Shown piece after piece: positions 53,435 to 61,428 of a DNA stretch of 64,000 nucleotides. The position numbers and the translations under genes were made by a program. The DNA lies in NCBI RefSeq assembly GCF_009183365.2, contig NZ_CP068230.1, forward strand, positions 1,889,001-1,953,000. The letters are read 5' to 3'. This stretch comes from Shewanella algae. GTDB taxonomy: Bacteria > Pseudomonadota > Gammaproteobacteria > Enterobacterales > Shewanellaceae. The notes under the pieces are model-generated. The model saw only the letters and a program-made list of their open reading frames with translations, did no database searches and was not told the DNA's origin. How positions within the stretch are numbered: the stretch's first letter is position 1; each line of letters begins with the position of its first letter.

Positions 53435-54004
53435 ATGACCACTGCCCGTCGCCAGTTGATAGATGCTGAAAGTACGCCCTTTTACCACGTGATTAACCGT
53501 TGCGTTAGAAGGGCATTTTTGTGTGGTGAAGACGCTCTGTCTGGGCGCAGTTACGAACATAGACGTGGCTGGATAGTGGATAAAATCAGGCAGTTGTCGT
53601 CAGTATTCTGCATCGACGTTTGCGCTTATGCGGTCATGAGTAATCACTACCATTTGGTGCTCAAAATCGACCTTGCTGCGCAACAATCGTTGTCGCCATT
53701 TGAAGTCATTGAGCGTTGGACCGGGCTCTTTAGTGGCAATCCTGTGGCGGCAAAGTTCCTCAAGGGCGATAGTCTCTCAGAAGCTGAGCGAATACTGTTG
53801 GATACGCTGATTAGCGATTGGCAGGAACGCCTTGGCAGTATCAGTTGGTTTATGCGCTGTTTAAACGAAGATATCGCCCGCAAGGCCAATCGAGAAGATG
53901 GCTGCAAGGGCGTATTCTGGGAAGGGCGCTTTAAGTCGCAGGCGCTGCTCGATCAGAATACAGGACAGCCATATCTTTTTGATGTTTCACACAGCCTTGA
54001 CTAG
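53435..54004 (+). pseudogene. RAYT transposase copy 1, truncated
   Basis: Encodes residues 1-173 of the transposase with the HUH motif in NHYHLV, then at about 53953 runs out of homology into the left flank of the next copy and stops at 54001. It therefore lacks the catalytic Tyr region YVDLNPIRAG and the C-terminal domain and cannot be active alone. About 97% similar to copy 2 over the shared part. Confidence 0.85.
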
Positions 54005-54036
54005 GCTTTGAAATACCCATCAAAGCTCAGTCGAGG
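53995..54036 (+). repeat. REP-like hairpin before RAYT copy 2
   Basis: Second copy of the hairpin described at 53387-53428, at a 608-bp spacing, with identical stem sequence. Confidence 0.65.
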
Positions 54037-54042
54037 TTGGTT

Positions 54043-55032
54043 ATGACCACCGCCCGTCGTCAGTTGATAGATGCTGAAAGTACGCCCTTTTACCACGTGA
54101 TTAACCGTTGCGTGAGAAGGGCATTTTTGTGTGGTGAAGATGCACTGTCTGGGCGCAGTTACGAACATAGGCGTGGCTGGATAGTGGATAAAATCAGGCA
54201 GTTGTCGTCAATATTCTGCATCGACGTTTGTGCTTATGCGGTCATGAGTAATCACTACCATTTGGTGCTCAAAATCGACCTTGCTACGCAACAATCGTTG
54301 TCACCATTTGAAGTCATTGAGCGTTGGACATTGCTCTTTAGTGGCAATCCTGTGGCGGCAAAGTTCCTCAAGGGCGATAGTCTCTCAGAAGGTGAGCGAA
54401 TACTTTTAGATACGCTGATTAGCGATTGGCAGGAACGCCTTGGCAGTATCAGTTGGTTTATGCGCTGTTTAAACGAAGATATCGCCCGCAAGGCCAATCG
54501 TGAAGATGGCTGCAAGGGCGTATTCTGGGAAGGACGCTTTAAGTCGCAGGCGCTTCTCGATGAACAGGCGCTGCTGGCCTGCATGATGTATGTGGATTTA
54601 AATCCCATTCGCGCCGGTATTGCAGATTCGCTGCAAACTTCTGATTACACATCCATTCAGGAGCGCATAGAAGAACATGCTGAGCCTGCAACTGCCAACG
54701 CTTCAATTAAGCCACTGCTGCAATTTGATGGTGCAGCAACGACCGCCGAACAAAGCGGCATTCCGTTTCACTTTGCTGACTATCTGGAGCTGATTGATTG
54801 GACAGGCCGGGCGGTGCGGGAAGACAAGCGTGGCTTTATTGCCTGTTCCAGGCCCAAACTACTGCTTGAGCTTGGTATCAGCAACGATGCCTGGATAACT
54901 TCCGCCAAGGAGTTTCGCCGTCAGTACAGTGGCATGAGTGGCCGATGGGATGCGATGTGTGCCATGAAGGCCAAATATGGCGGTAAGTGGTGCCGGGGTA
55001 AGCAACAAAGCCAAGCAATACATCCCCATTAA
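54043..55032 (+). CDS. REP-associated tyrosine transposase (Y1/HUH family), complete
   Basis: A 329-residue single-strand transposase of the TnpA-REP type. HUH motif NHYHLVLKI near 71-79, catalytic Tyr in MMYVDLNPIRAGIADS near 186, and a long C-terminal basic region (RRQYSGMSGRWDAMCAMKAK). Such proteins act on REP hairpins; a hairpin lies just upstream. It is the only complete copy of three at this locus. Starts MTTARRQLIDAEST. Confidence 0.88.
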   Translation: MTTARRQLIDAESTPFYHVINRCVRRAFLCGEDALSGRSYEHRRGWIVDKIRQLSSIFCIDVCAYAVMSNHYHLVLKIDLATQQSLSPFEVIERWTLLFSGNPVAAKFLKGDSLSEGERILLDTLISDWQERLGSISWFMRCLNEDIARKANREDGCKGVFWEGRFKSQALLDEQALLACMMYVDLNPIRAGIADSLQTSDYTSIQERIEEHAEPATANASIKPLLQFDGAATTAEQSGIPFHFADYLELIDWTGRAVREDKRGFIACSRPKLLLELGISNDAWITSAKEFRRQYSGMSGRWDAMCAMKAKYGGKWCRGKQQSQAIHPH

Positions 55033-55265
55033 CTTTAAACCGTTGGTAATTTTGCAGAAACAGGCCTAAGCCTGCCGCAGCCATGCCTGGCAACCGCAGT
55101 TTTTGTATGAACCTCGCAGATTACTCGTCTCAGAGAGTCTCATTTCCATAAAACTGTCGTTATTTATCAGAGACTGACACCCTGCAGCGTACTTCCTTGC
55201 AGCTCAGAAAGTGTTTTGGATGTCCTGTATGTTCGTATGTTTCTGTATGTTTCTGTATGTTTTGG
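55033..55265. repeat. Right flank of RAYT copy 2 with a TGTATGTTTC microsatellite
   Basis: Sequence from about 55060 to 55233 recurs after copy 3 (to 55714), ending GGATGTCCTGTATGTT. It then passes into repeats of TGTATGTTTC before joining copy 3, a likely slippage or junction scar. Confidence 0.6.
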
Positions 55266-55547
55266 GAACTGATTGATTGGACAGGCCGGGCGGTGCGGGA
55301 AGACAAGCGTGGCTTTATTGCCTCTTTTAGGCCCAAACTACTGCTTGAGCTTGGTATCAGCGACGATGCCTGGATAACTTCTGCCAAGGAGTTTCGCCGT
55401 CAGTACAGTGGCATGAGTGGCCGATGGGATGCGATGTGTGCCATGAAGGCCAAATATGGCGGTAAGTGGTGCCGGGGTAAGCAACAAAGCCAAGCAATAC
55501 ATCCCATTAACTTTAAACCGTTGGTAATTTTGCATAAACAGGCTTAA
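55266..55547 (+). pseudogene. RAYT transposase copy 3, C-terminal fragment
   Basis: Encodes only the last ~90 residues (from ELIDWTGRAVREDKRG) of the transposase, plus a short readthrough tail because of one lost base near the copy 2 stop. Fused in frame to unrelated upstream codons from the repeat junction. Not functional. Confidence 0.85.
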
Positions 55548-55817
55548 GCCTGCCGTTGGCCTGCCTGGCAACCGCAGTTTTTGCATGAACCTCGCAGATT
55601 ACTCGTCTTAGAGAGTCTCATTTCCAAAAAACTGTCGTTATTTATCAGAGACTGATACCCTGCAGCGTGCTTCCTTGCTGCTCAGAAAGTGTTTAGTAGG
55701 ATGTCCTGTATGTTACCATGTTTGGCGATAGATCTGATTGCTCAAACGGGACTGAGTTCCCTTCCTGTGATCTTCTATTTGGAACAGTTATTTAGGCGGA
55801 AGAAATGGATCAGATAA

Positions 55818-56609
55818 ATGAATAGTCACTCTAATAGAATAGAGCCGCATAAGGTAACCAAGCCGATTCAATTGTTGGCGGCTTGGCTAGCAGGACTGAT
55901 AACTATTGATGGTGGTTTCCTCTTCGCTGCAGTGAAAATAGGAACTGGTAGCTGGATGTCTGGTGCTTTAGTAGTTGCATCCATTATTAATGTTCCCTTA
56001 TTTTTGATGGCGATTTTTTTATTGCAAACAAAGTTTAGACCTGAGTTGCAAGAAGATAGCTACTATTCAAAGTACTTGGATAAAAAATCCAACAAGTATG
56101 TCGAGTCCTCATTTACATCTGGTAAAGACCTAGAGCTGCTAAAACGCATCGAACAAATACAAAATAGCATATCCAGCATTCTTGACCGTCAGGCAGGAAA
56201 TGGGATCTCAGCCCCTAGCAAATGGAGGGGGTGGAAAGTATCTGTGAATGACTTCCATGAAAACCTACCTTCTATTAGGAGAGCTTTGAATGATGCTGGA
56301 ATTCCTATTGAAGATTACTTTGGAAGCAGTAGTGTTGACCCTAAACCACCAAAAGAATATGTAATAGGGTTTAGGGATAGCATGGACTTGGGTTCTTGTA
56401 TATATCTCCTGCGCCAAGTTGCAGAGTTTGGATTCTCAGGTTATTACTATTTCGACGAACCAAGAGAAATTGATCCCGAAGATGTTTATCTTGGTCCATA
56501 TGGGAGTCATGATAAGTTGATACCGATTAACGGAGAATTGTTGGCGTTACTCAAAAAAGAAACTTTGAATAGTTCTGAAATTAGAAAGTTTGAGTCTAAA
56601 TATGCCTAA
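55818..56609 (+). CDS. Unknown two-TM protein with cytoplasmic domain (263 aa)
   Basis: N-terminal module of two TM helices (about 17-35 and 47-68; KVTKPIQLLAAWLAGLITID then INVPLFLMAIFLLQTKFRPE), a short coiled segment and a C-terminal soluble domain of unknown type (VNDFHENLPSIRRALNDAG... EYVIGFRDSMDLGSCIYLLR). The N-terminal module reminds me of one found on diverse accessory-region proteins, some in predicted defence contexts; this is recollection, not a search. A/T-rich, followed directly by an attC-like sequence, so probably a mobile-cassette gene. Confidence 0.7.
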   Translation: MNSHSNRIEPHKVTKPIQLLAAWLAGLITIDGGFLFAAVKIGTGSWMSGALVVASIINVPLFLMAIFLLQTKFRPELQEDSYYSKYLDKKSNKYVESSFTSGKDLELLKRIEQIQNSISSILDRQAGNGISAPSKWRGWKVSVNDFHENLPSIRRALNDAGIPIEDYFGSSSVDPKPPKEYVIGFRDSMDLGSCIYLLRQVAEFGFSGYYYFDEPREIDPEDVYLGPYGSHDKLIPINGELLALLKKETLNSSEIRKFESKYA

Positions 56610-56681
56610 CTAGGCCATCAAGTTCGTGCATTTCATGTGCCGGACCTCGTTTCACTCGGCCGTTTATGGCGGCGCTGGAGG
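56604..56681 (+). other. attC-like site after the two-TM gene
   Basis: GCCTAAC (the usual R'' core) overlaps the stop codon, then TAGGCCATCAAGTTCGTGC and GGCCGTTTATGGCGGCG, with GCCAT/ATGGC complementary. The expected closing GTTAGGC is degenerate (GCTGGAG). Layout and length (about 75 bp) fit an integron attC that has decayed at its right end. Confidence 0.5.
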
Positions 56682-57360
56682 ATCACCTCATAATTCGGGC
56701 AATAGAACAATATGGACACCCGACATAAGCCGGGTGAAGGAGTTAGTTTGCCAATATTACTGAAAGACAGATATTTCCCCTGGATGAAGAGCATCTTTCA
56801 ACCCCAGTTAGGGCTTCTCTGCTATTGAAGTGGGTACAAAGTCGAATTCCCAAGCACAATGAAGATCGAATAGGGTTTGATGGGAGAGAATGGAGCCTTG
56901 GGGATTCAGCTAAATAGCTTCTGGCAATGGGTAGCCCCTTGCCTTCGTCGTTGTTGGAGGTGGTCGCAACTCTGATTTTATAGAGCACTGTCACAACCTC
57001 AAGTGGACCAAGAAGCCCTTTGGATATCGCTGAAGTCGGTATTTAGCTTCAACCTATTGTCGGTGGGAATATTAGACGGTTCAAAAGGACAGTTGTTGTC
57101 CTGCCTGTTGCAGTGTGGCCGCCTTGTCATTGCGGATAATACGCCCGCTATCATCGACCAGTTACAAATAGTCCTTGATATATAAGAAACCATTGAAATC
57201 TAGGCAAGGAGTCAACAATTTGTCGAGGATTATGGGTCTGGATTTTGTTTATTGTCTTGGTTTTGTTTTTGGGTTTTGTTACTGTCCCCGGCTCATTGTT
57301 GAGCCACTAGAATCCGTGGACTACTGAAATTGCATTCGCCAGATATTTAAGGGAATAGAA
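56682..57360. other. Probable decayed sequence without an intact gene
   Basis: An open frame at 56748-56914 reads like protein (LDEEHLSTPVRASLLLKW, IPKHNEDRIGFDGREWSLGD) but has no start codon and stops at 56915; a 60-codon ORF at 57003-57185 is also present without a ribosome site. Looks like remnants of one or two genes. Low confidence. Confidence 0.35.
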
Positions 57361-57996
57361 ATGAGCGTTTCGATGTATCGCAATATGATTTGGTTGGTCG
57401 TAGAAAGTCGCGACCTGGATGGAATAGTTGAACACCTGAAGGGGGAAGCGGATATCAAGTCCATCAGTGATTTGGGGTCTGCCGACGATCTGAAGTTTAT
57501 CTGGAAAACTTCACACCTGGCTGTCGCGGATCTTGATGGGCTTATCTACCTCGGCGGTTGGGGCTTGCCGTTCCGGCAGTATGGCCTCAGGGACAGTATG
57601 GAAATGCTGGATGAATGCCTACGCAACCTTTCAGAATTCGCCGCTAGGTTAAGCCAGAAATTTGGAAAAACCTATGGCTTTGGCGACCATCAGGGCGGTA
57701 TATACAATTTTTGGTTTATGGCGGAAGACGGTCAGGTAACAAGAAAATACGCCGTGTATCATGACGGGCTGCATGAATATGACCAAAGCCACATCTCGGC
57801 GGGTGAACCCACCGAGGCAGAGGTTCAAGCGGCCAAGCGTTGCTATATTAACGGTTTGTCTACAGGGGGAGGTTATCCTGATGACGCGAACGTTCGGGAA
57901 ATTGCCACCAACTGGGTCCTTGATCCCCAGCAGTTTTCGCAACGCTTGATCAGAGCCAAGCTGATTGAGTGGAGCCTGAGAAAACCCGGGGCATAA
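57361..57996 (+). CDS. Unknown soluble protein (211 aa)
   Basis: Starts MSVSMYRNMIWLVVESRDLDG after AAGGGAATAGAA. Mixed alpha/beta, no TM or signal peptide. Contains GLIYLGGWGLPFRQYGLRD and a C-terminal NWVLDPQQFSQRLIRAKLIE. No family recognised. The composition and position in accessory DNA would suit an immunity or effector-associated protein, but nothing in the sequence proves it. Confidence 0.65.
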   Translation: MSVSMYRNMIWLVVESRDLDGIVEHLKGEADIKSISDLGSADDLKFIWKTSHLAVADLDGLIYLGGWGLPFRQYGLRDSMEMLDECLRNLSEFAARLSQKFGKTYGFGDHQGGIYNFWFMAEDGQVTRKYAVYHDGLHEYDQSHISAGEPTEAEVQAAKRCYINGLSTGGGYPDDANVREIATNWVLDPQQFSQRLIRAKLIEWSLRKPGA

Positions 57997-58179
57997 GAAC
58001 GGGAAATACGGCCGACCGATTTACTTTTGCTGGTTAATCAACCACAAAGCATTTTGGGTGCCTCCGTTATATGCACTACAACCTACACTGGCCCCAGCAT
58101 GAGAAGAGTGAAGGTTGAAAGACTGACTTATTCTTGATTTTGCCGGGGCTTGTTGTTTGCTGGCGCGCGATGAGCGGCA

Positions 58180-58398
58180 TCATTCCTGCTTTGACAGGGG
58201 GCTGTTTTGCGGCTGCCTGGCACTATTCCACTCCTGCCAGGCCGCCCTGGGTCCCATCATAAGCGCAATAAGCACTAGTCCACCGGGTATCAGGACGGCT
58301 TTCAGTATCGGCCCCAAGATATACGAATAGAAGCAGATAAAGGGGATGTATAAGACATAGCCTACTGCGAGTGTTAGAATCTTAACGACTGATTTCAT
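58180..58398 (-). CDS. Small membrane protein divergent from a TetR gene (72 aa)
   Basis: Starts MKSVVKILTLAVGYVLYIPF with one long or two short TM segments (about 4-48) and a polar C-terminal tail. The 5' region holds two operator palindromes shared with the divergent tetR gene, so this is the likely repressor target. Start 58398 is chosen because the earlier ATG at 58437 falls inside an operator. Function unknown. Confidence 0.65.
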   Translation of the reverse strand: MKSVVKILTLAVGYVLYIPFICFYSYILGPILKAVLIPGGLVLIALMMGPRAAWQEWNSARQPQNSPLSKQE

Positions 58399-58422
58399 GT
58401 GATTTACCTTGGTATAAATAAA

Positions 58423-58460
58423 AATGAGCGCGCTCATTATATTTATTGAGCACGCTCAAT
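58423..58460. promoter_or_regulatory. Two tandem TetR-type operators
   Basis: AATGAGCG|CGCTCATT (58423-58438) is a perfect 16-bp palindrome; ATTGAGCA|CGCTCAAT (58445-58460) is a near-perfect one. They share the half-site TGAGC and their centres are 22 bp apart, about two helical turns. They lie between the divergent tetR and membrane-protein genes. Confidence 0.85.
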
Positions 58461-58480
58461 TACAAGTAAAAGGTTCACTT

Positions 58481-59017
58481 TTGACTGCAGATATGACCCC
58501 TAAAAAACGCCAAACCCGCGAGCGCATCTGCCAATGCGCATGGGAGCTGTTTATCGAGCAAGGTTTTGAAGCGACATCGACCCGCGATATTGCCAAAGCA
58601 GCTGGGATTGCCAATGGCACCTTGTTTAGCCACTTCAGCAATAAAGAAGAGTTGTTGAAGGCGTTGATGTTGGAGCTTATCGCCGGGGTTATCAGCGAGG
58701 CGCAGAGCAGCGATGACTTTGAGCAGCCTAAGTTGAAGATGCAGCATTATGCCAGGCATTTATACGGATTCTATTTGCAGCATGTGGAGTTCAGTAAAAC
58801 CTTGCTGCAAGGCTTAATTTGGCAAGGAGCTTTCTTTGATGAGCAGATCCGCCAGTTCAAAGAGCTGCTGTTTACCTGTGCGCCTCAGTATGATGCAGTG
58901 AGGGCAACCATTATGATGGATTGCTATTTTATGACCTTGGTTGAAGGGTTGAATGTGCCGAATCCCGATGCAGATACCATGGTGAAGCGTCTTAGTGCCA
59001 AACTGGCGTTGCTGTGA
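58481..59017 (+). CDS. TetR-family transcriptional repressor
   Basis: About 178 residues with a canonical HTH (ICQCAWELFIEQGFEATSTR, DIAKAAGIANGTLFSHFSNK). A TTG at 58481 has AAAAGG at proper spacing; an ATG at 58493 (MTPKKRQTRERI) is the alternative. The two operator palindromes just upstream imply autoregulation and control of the divergent small membrane gene. Ligand unknown. Confidence 0.85.
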   Translation: MTADMTPKKRQTRERICQCAWELFIEQGFEATSTRDIAKAAGIANGTLFSHFSNKEELLKALMLELIAGVISEAQSSDDFEQPKLKMQHYARHLYGFYLQHVEFSKTLLQGLIWQGAFFDEQIRQFKELLFTCAPQYDAVRATIMMDCYFMTLVEGLNVPNPDADTMVKRLSAKLALL

Positions 59018-59059
59018 GGTCACATCGCCAAAAGGCGAGGAAAATAAGTTAATTAAGAG

Positions 59060-59089
59060 CCGGCACTGGGGCACAAAGCTTAGTGCCGG
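59060..59089. repeat. Inverted repeat after the tetR gene
   Basis: CCGGCACT (59060-59067) pairs with AGTGCCGG (59082-59089) without a T-run; a weak or Rho-assisted terminator at most. Confidence 0.45.
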
Positions 59090-59169
59090 GTCTAGTTATT
59101 TGAGCCTCAATACTTAAGTTTCAAGGCTCCAGCTTCAATCCTGAAAACTTAATTCCGGGTTAGCTTTAG

Positions 59170-59433
59170 GGAAGGTGCGAACAAGTCCCATGTGTGCTCT
59201 GCGTCGGCTTACGGGCCTGGATGCAAGGCGTGGTTCGCAGCAAATGGCCCTAGTCCTTTGCAAGAAGCACAACACAGCAGGCAGGCCTGTAAGCCACGCT
59301 CTTCGGGGCTTTCACAGCAACCGGCTCTCAGCGTTATCCGACTTCGACAGGCCCCGGCATGCCTTCAGTCAGATGCCTTGAACGCCAATTGCTGTGCAAG
59401 CCAGAGTGCCACGAGGACTTATTCGCACCTTCC
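59170..59433. mobile_element. IS5-type MITE, 264 bp, with TTAG target duplication
   Basis: Terminal inverted repeats GGAAGGTGCGAACAAGTCC (left) and GGAAGGTGCGAATAAGTCC (right, reversed) differ at one position, and TTAG flanks both ends (59166-59169, 59434-59437), fitting the YTAR targets of the IS5 group. There is no transposase ORF. An internal inverted repeat (GGCTTACGGGCCT with AGGCCTGTAAGCC) adds structure. Its right end supplies the last codons and stop of the carboxypeptidase gene. Confidence 0.85.
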
Positions 59434-60334
59434 TTAGATAATCCAGCGCGCCACAAACCGCGGCTACCTGGGCGGCATTGCACTGTTCATCGCTTGCCTG
59501 CGGGCTGTCCGGGTAGACTTCTGTGGTGCAGGTGTATGGGGCATTGGTAACCGAGGCACATAGACCAAGCTGCTTGAGCGGATAACGGATAACGCCGTGG
59601 TTGACCACAGGAGAGCCGATGATATTGCCGTCTTTGTCGGCCGGAGCGATATGGGTCACTTTGGCGACTGCTTCGATAATGGCTCGTTGGAATTCAGGTT
59701 GCGGCATGGCTTCATCATCTACCACATAAAAACCGTCCGGGATCTCACCGGGAGCTATGATTTTGCCATCGCGGGCCGCCAGCGCCGGGCGAAACTCGGT
59801 TTCATCCGTGTCTGTGGTTTCATGCAGATCGATATGAGCTAGGAAAGGGGCGCCGTGGCTAGCAACCAGAGCCATCAATGCGGCAGACTCTTCTGCCGGG
59901 CTGGGTTCAAAGAAGGAACGGTTGGGATCGATAGCCAAAGGATTCCAACGGTTGATGACTTCGTATCCCCAAGGGCTGACACAGGGAACGACAAGGAGGT
60001 TGAAATCCGCTTGATAACGTTCGGCTTCCTGCTCAAGAAACTGCAGCGCACCTTGAACGCCACTGGTTTCATAACCGTGGATCCCGCCTGTGACCAATAC
60101 CCAGGGCTTATCTGCCTGTGGCGATTTACTCTGCAGGGCGAGCAGGGGATAACGTTCCGGGTCATAACTTAAGGCGCCGTACCTGCGGCATTCAAAAGCT
60201 GTCTTGAGGGCATAGATCTTGTCGAGCACCTGTTCACGGTAGCTGCGTTTGATGTTTTGGGTGGCGCGCCAGGCGGATTTTTCGGCCTCTCCCCAGGGAG
60301 TACCTGGAGTGCCTATAGGGTATTCTTGACTCAT
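59369..60334 (-). CDS. M14-family zinc carboxypeptidase / deacylase, C-terminus rewritten by a MITE
   Basis: A 321-residue cytoplasmic metalloenzyme of the M14/AstE-AspA type. Zinc motif GGIHGYET (His86, Glu89) and the second His in HIDLHET (His171), with a candidate catalytic Glu in CTTEVYPDS. The last 21 residues (RKVRISPRGTLACTAIGVQG + I) and the stop codon are read from the MITE. Removing it and one TTAG restores ...GALDYLKLTRN and a TAA, so the ancestral protein was about 305 residues. Core motifs are intact, so activity may be retained. Substrate unknown. Confidence 0.82.
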   Translation of the reverse strand: MSQEYPIGTPGTPWGEAEKSAWRATQNIKRSYREQVLDKIYALKTAFECRRYGALSYDPERYPLLALQSKSPQADKPWVLVTGGIHGYETSGVQGALQFLEQEAERYQADFNLLVVPCVSPWGYEVINRWNPLAIDPNRSFFEPSPAEESAALMALVASHGAPFLAHIDLHETTDTDETEFRPALAARDGKIIAPGEIPDGFYVVDDEAMPQPEFQRAIIEAVAKVTHIAPADKDGNIIGSPVVNHGVIRYPLKQLGLCASVTNAPYTCTTEVYPDSPQASDEQCNAAQVAAVCGALDYLRKVRISPRGTLACTAIGVQGI

Positions 60335-60387
60335 GGATTGCCTCCTTATTTCTTTTATAAAACGTGTATGAATGGCGTATGAATAGC

Positions 60388-60414
60388 AAAACGCAGCCCA
60401 TTGGACTGCGTTTA
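60388..60414 (-). terminator. Terminator of yciK
   Basis: On the minus strand AAACGCAGTCC-AAT-GGGCTGCGTTTT; a good stem with a short T-run, 16 bp after the yciK stop. Confidence 0.7.
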
Positions 60415-60429
60415 TTCTTGAGGAAAATG

Positions 60430-61167
60430 TTACTGGGCGTTAAAGGCCTGACCGTTTTCCTGCAGGCTGTCGTCGCCCACCAGATACAGATAAACGGGCA
60501 TTATCTGCTCTGGCGTCTTGAGATCCAGTGGGTTCTCTGCCGGATAAGCCTTGGCGCGCATGCCGGTGCGGGTTGCTCCCGGATTGATACTGTTGGCGCG
60601 CACCTGGGTGCCTTCACATTCATGAGCCAGCACCTGCATCATGCCTTCGGTAGCAAACTTGGAGAAGGCATATGGGCCCCAGTAAGCACGGCCCTTACGG
60701 CCAACACTGCTGGAGGTAAAAATAATTGAGGCGTGCTCGGCCTTGCGCATCACAGGCAACAGTGCTTTGGTCATCATGACTTCGGCCACCACATTGACCT
60801 TGAGCAGATCTTCCAGTGACTGAATATCAATATGTTCAAATGGCCCCAAAGCGCCCAACAGGCTGGCATTATGCAGCAGGCCATCGAGCTTGCCGAATTG
60901 CTGCTCTATGGTTTCGGCCATGTCGCGGTAGTTTTGTTCGCTGGCGCCCTTGAGATCCAGAGGCACAATCGCTGGAGTCGGGCCACCGGCGGCTTCAATT
61001 TCATCGTAAACGGCTTCCAGCTTCTTGACCGTTTTGCCCAGCAGGATCACTGTGGCGCCATGGGCGGCATAGGTCTTGGCTGCGGTTTTGCCAATGCCGT
61101 CGCCGGCACCGGTTACCAGAATAGTTTTGCCCTTGAGAAGATCTTTTGCTGCTTGATATTCCAACAT
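60430..61167 (-). CDS. yciK: YciK-type short-chain dehydrogenase
   Basis: A 245-residue classical SDR with the NAD(P) motif TGAGDGIG (about 19-26), NNAG-equivalent HNASLLG and the catalytic Ser/Tyr/Lys set (SSSVGRKG...YWGPYAFSKFA). Start 61167 gives the YciK N-terminus MLEYQAAKDLLKGK. In relatives it lies near rluB; here about 9.6 kb of accessory DNA separates them. The metabolic role of YciK is not settled. Confidence 0.92.
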   Translation of the reverse strand: MLEYQAAKDLLKGKTILVTGAGDGIGKTAAKTYAAHGATVILLGKTVKKLEAVYDEIEAAGGPTPAIVPLDLKGASEQNYRDMAETIEQQFGKLDGLLHNASLLGALGPFEHIDIQSLEDLLKVNVVAEVMMTKALLPVMRKAEHASIIFTSSSVGRKGRAYWGPYAFSKFATEGMMQVLAHECEGTQVRANSINPGATRTGMRAKAYPAENPLDLKTPEQIMPVYLYLVGDDSLQENGQAFNAQ

Positions 61168-61428
61168 GGGGAGTTGTTTCCTCTTCGCGCTAAAGCCCGC
61201 CAATACTCGACTCACTACAGCGGTATACATCTGTTTAAAACAAATGACTGTTCATTGTTACTTTTCGTTGCGTGCAACTGTGACAAAAATGTAGCTAACT
61301 CAATATTTTTACGTTAACTTGAAACGAGCTGAGGGCTGATTTCAGCTCCTCTGGTCACAGTGTCTGGGGTATTGTGACCAATTTCTTGGGGAAAACAAAA
61401 TTATTACAACAAGATTTGGGGAAAAAAG

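Larger units (their letters stand above)
53350..55711 (+). mobile_element. REP-associated tyrosine transposase locus, three partial/complete tandem copies
   Basis: Bounded by ATACAGGACA (53350-53359) and TGTCCTGTAT (55702-55711), a perfect 10-bp inverted repeat. Inside are a 3'-truncated copy, a complete copy shifted by 608 bp with the same left flank, and a C-terminal fragment shifted by about 479 bp with the same right flank. The arrangement indicates successive partial duplications of one element. Confidence 0.75.

Noticed and set aside
53269..57360. Active integron
   Set aside because: No integrase gene or attI site in the window; only attC-like traces.
58424..58480. Upstream ATG start for the TetR gene
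   Set aside because: It lies inside the operator palindrome and gives a non-TetR N-terminus; TTG 58481 or ATG 58493 fit better.
59192..59437. 60-80 codon ORFs inside the MITE
   Set aside because: Overlapping frames with no ribosome site or recognisable protein; the element is non-autonomous.
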